33,052 nucleotides of DNA from Dehalococcoidales bacterium (GTDB lineage Bacteria; Chloroflexota; Dehalococcoidia; Dehalococcoidales; RBG-16-60-22). The notes under the pieces were generated by a model. The model ran no database searches, was not told the DNA's origin, and saw only the letters and a list, made by a program, of their open reading frames with translations. The stretch is taken from the NCBI GenBank assembly GCA_028706655.1, contig JAQTVW010000008.1, positions 1-33,052 of the forward strand, read 5' to 3'. Below, piece by piece: positions 14,747 through 22,714 of the stretch (within the stretch, counting starts at the first letter, position 1; every line of letters begins with the position of its first letter). A program made the position numbers and the translations under genes.

Positions 14747-16798
14747 CTAGTTAGCCGGTTTTTCCTTGCTCAGAGCTTCCGCGATTAGCTCGCTCAGGTC
14801 GCGGGCTTTCACCGTCTCTTCGACGCCCTTGGCTTTCAAGGCATCTTCAAACATGGCGAGGCAGTACGGGCAGGCAGTCGCCACAATATCCGCGCCCGAT
14901 TGGACGACTTCCTCAACACGGCGGGTATTCAAGCGTTTGGACGGGTCTTCTTCCAGCCACATGTGTCCGCCGCCGCCGCCGCAGCAGAAGCTGTTTTCGC
15001 CGCAGCGTGCCAGTTCCACGCTCTGTATGCCGCTGATGGATTTCAAAATCTGGCGCGGCTCGGCATAAATATCGTTATAACGCCCCAGGTAGCAGGAGTC
15101 ATGGTAGGCGGCTTTCTTGTTACCGATGCTATCCACCTTGAGCTTGCCGCTTTTGAGCAGGTCGGCGATAAATTGCGTGTGATGGATGACCTCATAATTA
15201 CCGCCGAACTGCGGGTACTCTTTCTTCAGCGAGTTGAAACAGTGCGGGCAGGCGGTGACAATCTTCTTCACGTTGTAATTCTTGAAAAGCTCGACGTTCC
15301 CCTGGCAGATGGTCTGGAACAGGTACTCATCGCCCATCCGGCGCGCCGGGTCCCCGCAGCAGGTCTCTTCTTCGCCCAGCACGGCGAACTTGATATCCGC
15401 CGCCTGCATTATTTTGGTGAAAGACTTGGCGATTTTCATATTGCGCTCATCGAGGCCGGCAGAGCAGCCGACCCAGTAGAGGATATCAACATTGCTGTCT
15501 TCCGCCATGGTCTTGACGCCCAGCCCCTGGAACCAATCGGTGCGGGTGGCAGTGGTGCCGCGGTAGGGATGCCCGCGGGTACCCAGGCTCTTCAGCGCGC
15601 CCTGTCCCGATTCGGGGATGGAAGTGCGTTCCATGGTCAGGTTACGGCGCATGTCAATCAGCTTGTCGACATGCTCGATGTAGACCGGGCAAGCCCGCAT
15701 ACAGGCGCGGCAGGTGGTGCAGTCCCAGATGACTTCTTCGGTAATGACATCGGTCAGCATGTCCTTGCGCGGCTCGATGGGCTTGGCGACCAGCGGAACG
15801 GGGTAGGTCTCCTGCATGTGTTTGAGCAGGTCCTGGACTACTTTCTTGGGATTGAGGGCTTTGCCGCTGAAATGCGCCGGGCAGGCGTCCTGGCAGCGCC
15901 CGCAGCGGGTGCAGGCATCGAGGTCGAGGAGCTGCTTCCAGGTAAAATTCTCAATCTTGGAAACGCCGAAGAACTCTGTCTTCTCCAGATCGATAGGCTG
16001 AAGGGCGCCTTTAGGCTTCAACGAGCGGAAGTAAATATTGAGCGGTGAAATTACAATGTGCTGCAAGCGCGAGCGGTTAATCCACATGTAGCCCAGGATA
16101 ATCGCGGCAGGCACGGTGTGGATAACGGCGCGGTGCCAGACCAAAATGTCGTTGCGGGCAGCCAGCGCGAAAGTGCGCATGACGTATGATAGTAGATAGC
16201 CTACCGGCGACCACATCCACCAGTCGGGCGGGATGATATCGCTGCTGGCGATGCGGTAGCCCTTGACCATGAAGCCGGTGAGCACGATGATGCCCGCCCA
16301 GATGAAGACCAGGCTATCTTCCGGCTTGGTGTCCAGGCGTTCCGGTTTAAGGATATAGCGGCGGAAAATAGCCAAACAGCCGCCGATGATGATAATCGCG
16401 CCGCCGATTTCCGAAATCAGCGAGGCAAACAGGTAAATGCTCTGCGGTGGCGTCGTTATTCCGGTAAGATAAGAAACGAGACGGATAATCTTGCCGGTGA
16501 ACAGCAGCGCCGTCCCGCCGAAGAGGCAGGCGTGCATGATGCCGGGATACAGTTCTTTCTGGCGGATGATGCGGATGTTCGCCACGGCAACGGCGAGGGT
16601 CGTCAGCAGGCGGGTAAGCGCATTACCGGAACGGTCTTCCGGCTGCCCCAATTTCCAGATACGGGCGCGGCGGTAGAATCCGAAGGCGAAGACCAGCGCT
16701 AAAACGGGGACCAAGAGCAACACGGCAATGATAACCGGCAAAAACATCTGCATGATGTAGATTTCTTGCCCCGTCCAGAAAAGCTCGCGCAAAGACAT
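14747..16798 (-). CDS. NarI/DsrM-like membrane domain fused to HdrD/DsrK-like iron-sulfur protein
   Basis: 683 residues in two parts. Residues 1-255 form about six membrane segments with histidines suited to heme b (H89 in PGIMH, H222 and H227 in WHRAVIH, H247 in LQH), as in NarI/DsrM quinol-heme subunits. Residues 290-680 are HdrD/DsrK-like: two [4Fe-4S] motifs (C296/299/302/306 and C360/363/366/370), then two complete CCG domains (C445, C480-481, C517, C520; C569, C599, C605-606, C643, C646). In HdrB/D such domains bind the noncubane clusters that reduce disulfides. The likely role is to pass electrons between the quinone pool and a cytoplasmic thiol/disulfide partner; the substrate is unknown. 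GGGAGAAGG precedes the ATG. It is the last gene of the six-gene operon. Confidence 0.9.
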   Translation of the reverse strand: MSLRELFWTGQEIYIMQMFLPVIIAVLLLVPVLALVFAFGFYRRARIWKLGQPEDRSGNALTRLLTTLAVAVANIRIIRQKELYPGIMHACLFGGTALLFTGKIIRLVSYLTGITTPPQSIYLFASLISEIGGAIIIIGGCLAIFRRYILKPERLDTKPEDSLVFIWAGIIVLTGFMVKGYRIASSDIIPPDWWMWSPVGYLLSYVMRTFALAARNDILVWHRAVIHTVPAAIILGYMWINRSRLQHIVISPLNIYFRSLKPKGALQPIDLEKTEFFGVSKIENFTWKQLLDLDACTRCGRCQDACPAHFSGKALNPKKVVQDLLKHMQETYPVPLVAKPIEPRKDMLTDVITEEVIWDCTTCRACMRACPVYIEHVDKLIDMRRNLTMERTSIPESGQGALKSLGTRGHPYRGTTATRTDWFQGLGVKTMAEDSNVDILYWVGCSAGLDERNMKIAKSFTKIMQAADIKFAVLGEEETCCGDPARRMGDEYLFQTICQGNVELFKNYNVKKIVTACPHCFNSLKKEYPQFGGNYEVIHHTQFIADLLKSGKLKVDSIGNKKAAYHDSCYLGRYNDIYAEPRQILKSISGIQSVELARCGENSFCCGGGGGHMWLEEDPSKRLNTRRVEEVVQSGADIVATACPYCLAMFEDALKAKGVEETVKARDLSELIAEALSKEKPAN

Positions 16799-16810
16799 TC
16801 CGCCTTCTCC

Positions 16811-17026
16811 CTAAAAACCAGGATACCACGCCGTCAGGTGGGCGATGAAAAAGAGTACGATAACGCAGCCGACGAACAGGAACGCCATGTTGACTGCTTT
16901 GGTGTAGCGCGGGTTGATGCCCAGGTCAAAGACCGCGAGCTTCACCCCGAACAACACCGAATAGGTGATGATACCCAGGATGCCCACTTCAACAATAATT
17001 GCAATCGTTCTCAGTAAGATGCTCAT
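16811..17026 (-). CDS. Small two-helix membrane protein in the redox operon
   Basis: 71 residues with two hydrophobic helices (about 6-27 and 44-66) joined by a short polar loop containing LGINPRYTKAVNM. No cofactor residues are evident apart from one His near the C-terminus (AHLTAWYP). It lies 3 bases after the ferredoxin gene and 12 bases before the HdrD-like gene, so it is almost certainly made together with them. It may be a structural subunit that docks the ferredoxin or the fused subunit in the membrane. I do not recognise a family. Confidence 0.7.
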   Translation of the reverse strand: MSILLRTIAIIVEVGILGIITYSVLFGVKLAVFDLGINPRYTKAVNMAFLFVGCVIVLFFIAHLTAWYPGF

Positions 17027-17029
17027 CTG

Positions 17030-17539
17030 TTATACCTTAACCTTACTGCCGGATTCTCTCCGGTTTCTCATCTGTGCCTTTATTTTACAGTCAGAACAAA
17101 TTTCAATATTAACGGCAGGCTGACCCGCCGCCAAGATTTTCGCCTTGATGCTGTTTATCATCGCCCGGGGACCGATGGGGCCGCCGCATTCGGTGCAGCG
17201 CGCAATCTCGTCCTCGAAAAGTACCGCCGCCGGACTGCCGAATTTTTCAACTTCCAGCCCGTGTTCCATCTTCAGGCAATGTTCCGGGCAGAGTTCCACG
17301 CATTTCCCGCAGGCGATGCAGACCTGCTGTTTGAAAAGCATCTGTACCGCGCCGGTGGTTTCTTCCAGAGAGATTGCCAGCGCCTCAGTGGGGCACTCGG
17401 CAGCACAGAGACCGCAGCCGGTGCAGCGGATGCGGTCCAGCGTTATTTTGCCGAACGGCACCGCCATCTTCAATAGCTCCCGGCGACTGATTTCGCCGCC
17501 AGTAAAATTATTTTCATTCTGGTTCATTGTTTCGTTCAT
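17030..17539 (-). CDS. Two-cluster ferredoxin with C-terminal CxxC pair
   Basis: 169 residues. Two [4Fe-4S] motifs are present: C39/42/45/49 and C74/77/80/84, the second ending in CVELCPEHC. A C-terminal CTECGGPIG (C115, C118) and CSDC (C148, C151) pair could hold zinc or another cluster. Residues 18-24 read S-R-R-E-L-L-K, resembling a twin-arginine motif, but no hydrophobic stretch follows, so export by itself is doubtful. The ATG overlaps the NrfD stop as ATGA, so translation is coupled; a second in-frame ATG lies 12 bases on. It probably carries electrons between the NrfD side and the HdrD-like subunit in the cytoplasm (inference from order). Confidence 0.85.
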   Translation of the reverse strand: MNETMNQNENNFTGGEISRRELLKMAVPFGKITLDRIRCTGCGLCAAECPTEALAISLEETTGAVQMLFKQQVCIACGKCVELCPEHCLKMEHGLEVEKFGSPAAVLFEDEIARCTECGGPIGPRAMINSIKAKILAAGQPAVNIEICSDCKIKAQMRNRRESGSKVKV

Positions 17540-18768
17540 TTAGGTGCTTCCGCAGGCGCTGCCGGAATTTCCGCAGCAGGTGCCGGCGTCGGAGCGGCTA
17601 CTTCCGCCGGTTTTGCCGGCAGTATGGGCAGGTATCTCAGTCCCAGCACGAAGAGGAGCGCTACCATGGCGACTGCCCCGAGAGACATGGTGGTTTCCCA
17701 GAAGGTGATGGAGAAGGTTCCGGGGGTGCCCCAGACGCCCTGTAATTCGCCGGGGAAAAGGTTCTGTACCTGTGCTGTGCCGGGAATTACGATAGCGGCA
17801 CGTTCGCCGAGCACACCGATGACCACGGACGCCGAGGCGGTCATGACACCCTTGAGGCTCTTGCCCCACTTAGGGTGGAAAAGGATGATGAGGGGTATCA
17901 CGATGCCCATGCCGATTTGCAGTATCCAGAAAAGCCACCAGTAGGGCCCGGTCATCAGAAAGACCGCGCCTTCCCGGTGCGGGAAGTAGGTGTGCACCAG
18001 TTTATCGAAGAAGACCATAATCAGTAATACGATGATGAAATAGGACAGCAACTTGCCCAGGGAAATCAGCAGCTTGGGATCAAGATGACGCTTGCTCTTC
18101 TTGAAAGAAATATAAGCGAGGATAATCAGCAGCGAAGTACCTGAGGTGCACGCGGCAACCACGAACTCGAACGGCTTGATGGGCGAGGTCAGGATTTCGC
18201 GGGTGCTGATTAGACCGAAAATCGACCCGGTGAAGGTATGCACCAGCACCGCCCAGCATACGTCCACAGTACCGATAAGCGTGGCGAGGTGGTGTTTGCC
18301 TTCCATCACCAGCCAGAGGTAAACAATCATCAGCAGGATGTAGCCGCCGTAGAAGATGCCGTTGATGGCGAACACCGAGGTCATGTTGTTCAGGTAGAAG
18401 AACATGAAGAGCCGCCAGAACTTCTCCGGTCGGCCCAGGTCGGTGAGGACGCAAATCATCGCGCCAATCATGCACAGGAGACCGACGTAGACGGCAAGTC
18501 TGCCGATGGGCTTATATTCCTCTTTCTTGAAGACGTAGCCCAGCGAGGAGACGACGATAGCGCCGGCGCTGAGACCGATGAAATAGATATCCAGGGTAAT
18601 GAGTTGCCCCCAGGGCACGGTATTGCTGACTCCCCAGACCTGGAAGCCTTTCAGGTACGCTGTCAGGTAGCTGACGATGAAAATCGCTATCACAATCCCG
18701 ATGGCGAACACCATGTTGCGGTAGCCGCGGGACTTGCCTTCGATTGGTGAGTAGCTCAGTTCTTCCAT
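17536..18768 (-). CDS. NrfD/PsrC-family membrane subunit
   Basis: 410 residues with about ten membrane helices, matching NrfD/PsrC-type quinone-interacting anchors of complex iron-sulfur molybdoenzymes. Family features include GQLITLDIYFIGLSAGAIVVSSLGY near the start, LGRPEKFWRLFMFFYLNNMTS (the common LGRP..FW motif), and helices extending to a final LFVLGLRYLPILP. A Pro/Ala-rich tail (last 25 residues) is unusual and probably cytoplasmic. It should exchange electrons between the B subunit and menaquinone; family members have no heme. AAGGAAG precedes the ATG. It lies 9 bases after the B-subunit gene and overlaps the next gene by 4 bases. Confidence 0.92.
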   Translation of the reverse strand: MEELSYSPIEGKSRGYRNMVFAIGIVIAIFIVSYLTAYLKGFQVWGVSNTVPWGQLITLDIYFIGLSAGAIVVSSLGYVFKKEEYKPIGRLAVYVGLLCMIGAMICVLTDLGRPEKFWRLFMFFYLNNMTSVFAINGIFYGGYILLMIVYLWLVMEGKHHLATLIGTVDVCWAVLVHTFTGSIFGLISTREILTSPIKPFEFVVAACTSGTSLLIILAYISFKKSKRHLDPKLLISLGKLLSYFIIVLLIMVFFDKLVHTYFPHREGAVFLMTGPYWWLFWILQIGMGIVIPLIILFHPKWGKSLKGVMTASASVVIGVLGERAAIVIPGTAQVQNLFPGELQGVWGTPGTFSITFWETTMSLGAVAMVALLFVLGLRYLPILPAKPAEVAAPTPAPAAEIPAAPAEAPK

Positions 18769-18777
18769 GCTTCCTTC

Positions 18778-19467
18778 TTATCTGGGCAGGTAAAATACTT
18801 TGGGTTCGGTATGCATCTCTTCGCGGAGACGGAACCAGGTGCGCGTCGCCAGCAACTGCGATACTTCGCTGTCGGGGTCGTCAAGGTCGCCGAAAGCGCG
18901 GGCGCGGGTCGGGCAGGCTTCTACGCAGGCGGGCACGACATCGGTGCCGACCTTTTTGCCGTCCTTGAGCGCCTGGTCAATGCGGTGGAAACAGAAGGTG
19001 CACTTCTCCACGACGCCGCGGACTCTCTGCGGATAGGGCCACATGCCGCGCACGGAAAGAGTAGGCGGTAAATCGGGACGGTGATAGGGTTTAACTTCCT
19101 GGTCTTTGAAGTTGAAATGTCTTACGCCGTAAGGACAGGCGACGATGCAATACCGGCAGCCGATGCATTTGCGATAGTCCTGTACCACGATATGGTCGGG
19201 CTCGCGATGGTAGGTCGCCTTTGCCGGGCAGACGGTAGTGCAGGGCGCTTTATCGCAGTGCATGCAGGGCATGGGGATGAACTCCCAGCGCTGGGTGGGA
19301 TACTTGCCCTCGGCGGCGGCGATAACACGGTGCCAGTACGGTTCGCGGCGTCTCGCCTGCTCCTCCGGGGAACCGTGCGGGACGTCATTTTCTGCCTTGC
19401 AGCCCAGGCTGCAAGCCTGACAGCCGATGCACTTATCCAGGTCGATGACCATGCCCCATCTTGCCAT
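18778..19467 (-). CDS. Four-cluster ferredoxin subunit (PsrB/NrfC/DmsB-like)
   Basis: 229 residues with all sixteen cysteines for four [4Fe-4S] clusters: C13/16/19/23, C68/71/76/80, C101/104/107/111 and C156/159/181/185. It is the electron-transfer subunit between the molybdopterin-type subunit and the NrfD anchor. It has no signal peptide; in such complexes the B subunit is exported folded together with the Tat-bearing A subunit (family knowledge). The C-terminal FGDLDDPDSEVSQLLA segment is typical of PsrB/NrfC proteins. GAGG precedes the ATG, 8 bases after the A-subunit stop. None of the cysteines forms a CxxCH heme c motif. Confidence 0.94.
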   Translation of the reverse strand: MARWGMVIDLDKCIGCQACSLGCKAENDVPHGSPEEQARRREPYWHRVIAAAEGKYPTQRWEFIPMPCMHCDKAPCTTVCPAKATYHREPDHIVVQDYRKCIGCRYCIVACPYGVRHFNFKDQEVKPYHRPDLPPTLSVRGMWPYPQRVRGVVEKCTFCFHRIDQALKDGKKVGTDVVPACVEACPTRARAFGDLDDPDSEVSQLLATRTWFRLREEMHTEPKVFYLPR

Positions 19468-19475
19468 GTCTTACC

Positions 19476-21818
19476 TCAAGCCCTGTAAACCCTGACCCGG
19501 GTGTTATAGAAGGCGGACTGACCGCTGGTGTGGTCGTAAGCCACGCCGGTAATATCATTGGGATTGATGCCCATGCCCTCCGCCCAGCGCCCGCCCGCCG
19601 TGTGACCCTGCCCCATAGCGATGCTGACGACATGCGGGTGCACGCCGGTGAAGACGCGGGCTTTCGCCTTGAGCTTGCCGAAAGGCGATTCCACCCAGAC
19701 CTCGTCGAGGTCGTCGATATGCAGTTCGTGGGCGGTCTCTTCGTTGATTTCCACGAAGTTGCCCCAGCCGCGGGCATGCATCGCCAGGTAGATTTCCTGC
19801 GCCCAGGGGTAGTTCTGGATATCGCTGTCAATCTTGAGCACCGGGTGATAGGTGGTCAGAACCAGCGGGTATTGTTTCTCATCGCCGAAGAACTCGGCAG
19901 GTTCGTAATGCGGCAGGTACGCCTGCTCGTTGCCGGTCTTGCCCAGTTCCTTGAAGCGCGCTTCAAGGTTGCCCGATCGGAACTCGAACTTCTTGGAGGG
20001 TGTCTTGAAAATGCTGTCATATTTATTAAATTTATAGCTGGTATCCACCCATACGCCGTCGCTGAGCAACTTGCTCCAGCCCAGCAGGTTTCCGGTGCGG
20101 AACTGCACGAATTCCTGGGCGTTCTTGCCCAAGCCCATGAAGGACTGCGTCACGCTGCCGCCGAGCCTGCCTGCCAGCTCGAACAGGACATCAATGATGC
20201 TCATCGAATCGTAAAGCTTCTCAACCGCAGGCTGCTTGAGCTTGACTTCGGCGAAGCCGGAGCCGGGCGGCGAGTGGTCATAGCCCCATTCTTCCAGGAA
20301 GGTGGGCGAGGGCAGGACGATATCGGCGTATTCCGCCATCTCGCTGACGGACGGAGCGATATGCACATAATAGGGAAGCTTTTTCAGTGCCTCGCCCCAG
20401 CGTGCCGTCGCGGGAGCGGACATGTTGAAGTTGCAATTGAAGCCAAATGCCATCTCGATGTTATATGGTTTGCTTTCGATAATGGAATCCGCCGCCTGGT
20501 TGGTCACCGTTTCCGCGGCCGGGAAATCGGCGGTGTGACCCAAATCGATACGCGGCTGTGACTTGCCTTTCTTGGCGGTATCGTCTTCAGTCACGGCGGG
20601 CAGGGCTTTGTAATCGGGGTTTAGCTGGTAAGTGACGCCGCCCGGCGCATCGATACTGCCGACCAGCGCGTTGAGACAGAAGATGGCATAGCTGGTGTAA
20701 GCGCCGTTGGGCCAGCCGGTGGCGCCCCTGCCCCGCCAGGCGATTGCCGGTTTAGTAGCGGCGAACTCGCGGGCGATTTTCTCAATAGTTTCAGCGGAGA
20801 TGCCGGTGATTGACGCGACCTTCTCAGGGCGATAATTCTCGACAACGAGCTTGCGGTAGGCATCGAACCCCGTGGTATATTTCTCGACAAAACTGGTGTC
20901 GTAGAGTTTCTCGGCGATAATGACCCATGCGATTGCCATCGCCAGGGCGGCATCGGTGCCCGGATTGATGGGCAGCCACTGGTCGCTCTTGGCGGCGGTG
21001 ACGGAATAGCGCGGGTCGACGACGACCACTTTGACGCGGTTGGGGCGCTCGCGGCGCATCTTGCCCCACATGCGCAGGTTCCGTGCCAAGGGCTTCTGCG
21101 ACTCCACGATGTTCGCGCCGAAAGCCAGAATGTAATTGGTACGGGCGAGGTCATAAGCGCTCTGGGTGAAATTGCCGTCAGCCATCCACTCGCCGGCTTT
21201 GTCCGCTTCGTTCTCCAACCCTTCGGCAGAAATCAGGTTGGGCGTGCCGTAAGACTCGGCGAAGCGGCGAATGACGTCTTCATCGCTGATGGTATTCAAG
21301 CCCTGGAACAGGGCGAGCTTGTGCGGGTTGCCGCCGGCGCGCAGGTCGATGAGGTGAGCGGTTATATCCTCCAGCGCCTGTCCCCAACTGATGGGCGTCC
21401 AGCGGGGGTCGATGCCCTTGCCCTTGGCGGAGTTCGTCCGCTTCATGGGGCTCTTGAGGCGGTCAGGGTCGTACAAGACTTGCAAACCGATGTGGGCACG
21501 AGGGCAGTTCTCGCCTTCGGATACCTGTGAAATGGGATTGCCGGCTATCTTGACGGCTCTGCCGTTGACTACCCGGACACGGGTAGCGCAGCGGGTGGCG
21601 CAGTTGAGGCAAGAGGTCGCGACATACTTCTCGGTGATGGCGCCCTCCGGGGGGCGTTCGATGAGCGCATCCGCCAGCGCGGGACGGTGAGCTAAACGCA
21701 GCGCTACAGCGGTTGCCGCACCGGTCAACGCGGTAAGTTTGATAAATGCCCGGCGGGTAATATTGAAGCGGCTCTTCTTAGAGTCGCCCGTGCTTTCGTT
21801 AGCTTTCCTCAAATCCAT
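19476..21818 (-). CDS. Tat-exported molybdopterin oxidoreductase family subunit (PsrA/QrcB-like)
   Basis: 780 residues. A twin-arginine signal (TRRAFIK, 21-27), a hydrophobic stretch and a likely cleavage after A47-L-A49 show export. A [4Fe-4S] motif (C70, C73, C77, C105) and the molybdopterin-fold blocks follow, including YILAFGANIVES, VVVDPRYSVTAAKSD, GRGATGWPNG and a C-terminal MGQGHTAGGRWAEG dinucleotide-binding block. Where relatives place the Mo ligand (Cys, Ser or Sec), about 11 residues after Y-G-T-P-N, I align Glu202. It could be an unusual molybdoenzyme, or a QrcB/ActB-like subunit without molybdenum. Substrate unknown; polysulfide, thiosulfate or tetrathionate are family possibilities only. 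First gene of the operon. Confidence 0.9.
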   Translation of the reverse strand: MDLRKANESTGDSKKSRFNITRRAFIKLTALTGAATAVALRLAHRPALADALIERPPEGAITEKYVATSCLNCATRCATRVRVVNGRAVKIAGNPISQVSEGENCPRAHIGLQVLYDPDRLKSPMKRTNSAKGKGIDPRWTPISWGQALEDITAHLIDLRAGGNPHKLALFQGLNTISDEDVIRRFAESYGTPNLISAEGLENEADKAGEWMADGNFTQSAYDLARTNYILAFGANIVESQKPLARNLRMWGKMRRERPNRVKVVVVDPRYSVTAAKSDQWLPINPGTDAALAMAIAWVIIAEKLYDTSFVEKYTTGFDAYRKLVVENYRPEKVASITGISAETIEKIAREFAATKPAIAWRGRGATGWPNGAYTSYAIFCLNALVGSIDAPGGVTYQLNPDYKALPAVTEDDTAKKGKSQPRIDLGHTADFPAAETVTNQAADSIIESKPYNIEMAFGFNCNFNMSAPATARWGEALKKLPYYVHIAPSVSEMAEYADIVLPSPTFLEEWGYDHSPPGSGFAEVKLKQPAVEKLYDSMSIIDVLFELAGRLGGSVTQSFMGLGKNAQEFVQFRTGNLLGWSKLLSDGVWVDTSYKFNKYDSIFKTPSKKFEFRSGNLEARFKELGKTGNEQAYLPHYEPAEFFGDEKQYPLVLTTYHPVLKIDSDIQNYPWAQEIYLAMHARGWGNFVEINEETAHELHIDDLDEVWVESPFGKLKAKARVFTGVHPHVVSIAMGQGHTAGGRWAEGMGINPNDITGVAYDHTSGQSAFYNTRVRVYRA

Positions 21819-21909
21819 TGGAACTCAGCCGATTACAAAATGGCTTTGTTTACCCCCTCTCAATAGAGCAAATCTGCGGAAAAGCCCCTCCCCTCCACAC
21901 ACAGAGGAA

Positions 21910-21939
21910 ATTTTATCACAAAAATTTATGCCAATGCAA
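21910..21939 (-). promoter_or_regulatory. Possible promoter of the six-gene redox operon
   Basis: Minus-strand TTGCAT (21934-21939), an 18-base spacer and TAAAAT (21910-21915), about 92 bases before the A-subunit ATG. The match is moderate. Read-through from the ABC exporter genes upstream is also possible because no terminator is evident in the 149-base gap. Confidence 0.35.
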
Positions 21940-21967
21940 ATCTGGATAAAGGGAGGACGAGCATCGC

Positions 21968-22714
21968 TCAAGCCTGGATTCTTTCGAAAAGATAGCTCCC
22001 CAGTCCGAGCAGGAAAGCCGCCAGGACGAACACCACAAGCGTGTCGGTGGCGATGCTGAACTTGCTGACCGCAATCAAAGCGCCGCGCAAGCCGTCTACG
22101 CCGTAAGTGAGCGGGTTGATCCGCGTTATCACTTCCATCACCGCCGGTAAACCATGCAGCGGAAAAAGCGCGCCGGACAGGAAAAAGATGGGTTGCACCA
22201 GGAAGTTCATGATAAGCTGGAAACCCTGCATGTCCGTTATCGTCGAGGCGAAGCAAATACCCATCGAAGTAAACAGGATGGCAATCAGGACAATGAACAG
22301 CAGTGCGACCGGCAGCAGGATAAGGCTCTGCGGGCGGAATCCGATGAGCATGGTCAGTCCGAACACGACGACTCCCTGGAATACGGCGACAGTTGCTCCG
22401 CCCAGCGTTTTCCCGAGCATGATTTGCCACCTCGGTACAGGCGCTACCATGGTCTCTTTCAGGAAGCCGAACTGCCGGTCCCAGATAAGACTTATACCGG
22501 AAAATACGCCGGTAAAGCACACGGTCATCATGATGATGCCGGGGCCGAGAAAATCGATGTAGTTGCCCTGCCCGGCCTGCTGGAAGATTGCCCCGAAGCC
22601 GAAGCCGAAAGCCAGCAGGAACAGCAACGGCTGTCCCAGCGCCCCGATGATTCGCGAGCGGGCGCGGAAGTACTTCTTTTGTTCACGCAGCCAGAGGATA
22701 TAAATCGTTTTCAT
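21968..22714 (-). CDS. ABC-2 type transporter permease
   Basis: 248 residues with about six membrane helices, typical of DrrB/ABC-2 export permeases. It has the early RSRIIGALGQPLLFLLAFGFGFGAIF, the VCFTGVFSGISLIWDRQFGFLKETMVAPVPR block that marks this family, and a late LSGALFPLHGLPAVMEVITRINPLTYGVDGLR. I chose the ATG at 22714: GGAG lies 6 bases upstream and the ATG shares a base with the ATPase stop (TAATG), a classic coupled arrangement. A GTG 12 bases further upstream lacks a ribosome site. With the ATPase it forms an exporter of unknown cargo (drug, lipid or polysaccharide). Confidence 0.92.
   Translation of the reverse strand: MKTIYILWLREQKKYFRARSRIIGALGQPLLFLLAFGFGFGAIFQQAGQGNYIDFLGPGIIMMTVCFTGVFSGISLIWDRQFGFLKETMVAPVPRWQIMLGKTLGGATVAVFQGVVVFGLTMLIGFRPQSLILLPVALLFIVLIAILFTSMGICFASTITDMQGFQLIMNFLVQPIFFLSGALFPLHGLPAVMEVITRINPLTYGVDGLRGALIAVSKFSIATDTLVVFVLAAFLLGLGSYLFERIQA

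Noticed and set aside
14900-16048. Long open frame antisense to the HdrD-like gene
   Set aside because: It only mirrors the codon pattern of the fused iron-sulfur gene and shows no motif.
18778-19467. Heme c motif (CxxCH) in the B subunit or elsewhere in the redox operon
   Set aside because: The cysteines group as ferredoxin sites; no C-x-x-C-H was found, so no cytochrome c is claimed.
19461-20561. Long plus-strand open frame inside the A-subunit gene
   Set aside because: Antisense shadow of a well-supported molybdopterin-family gene.
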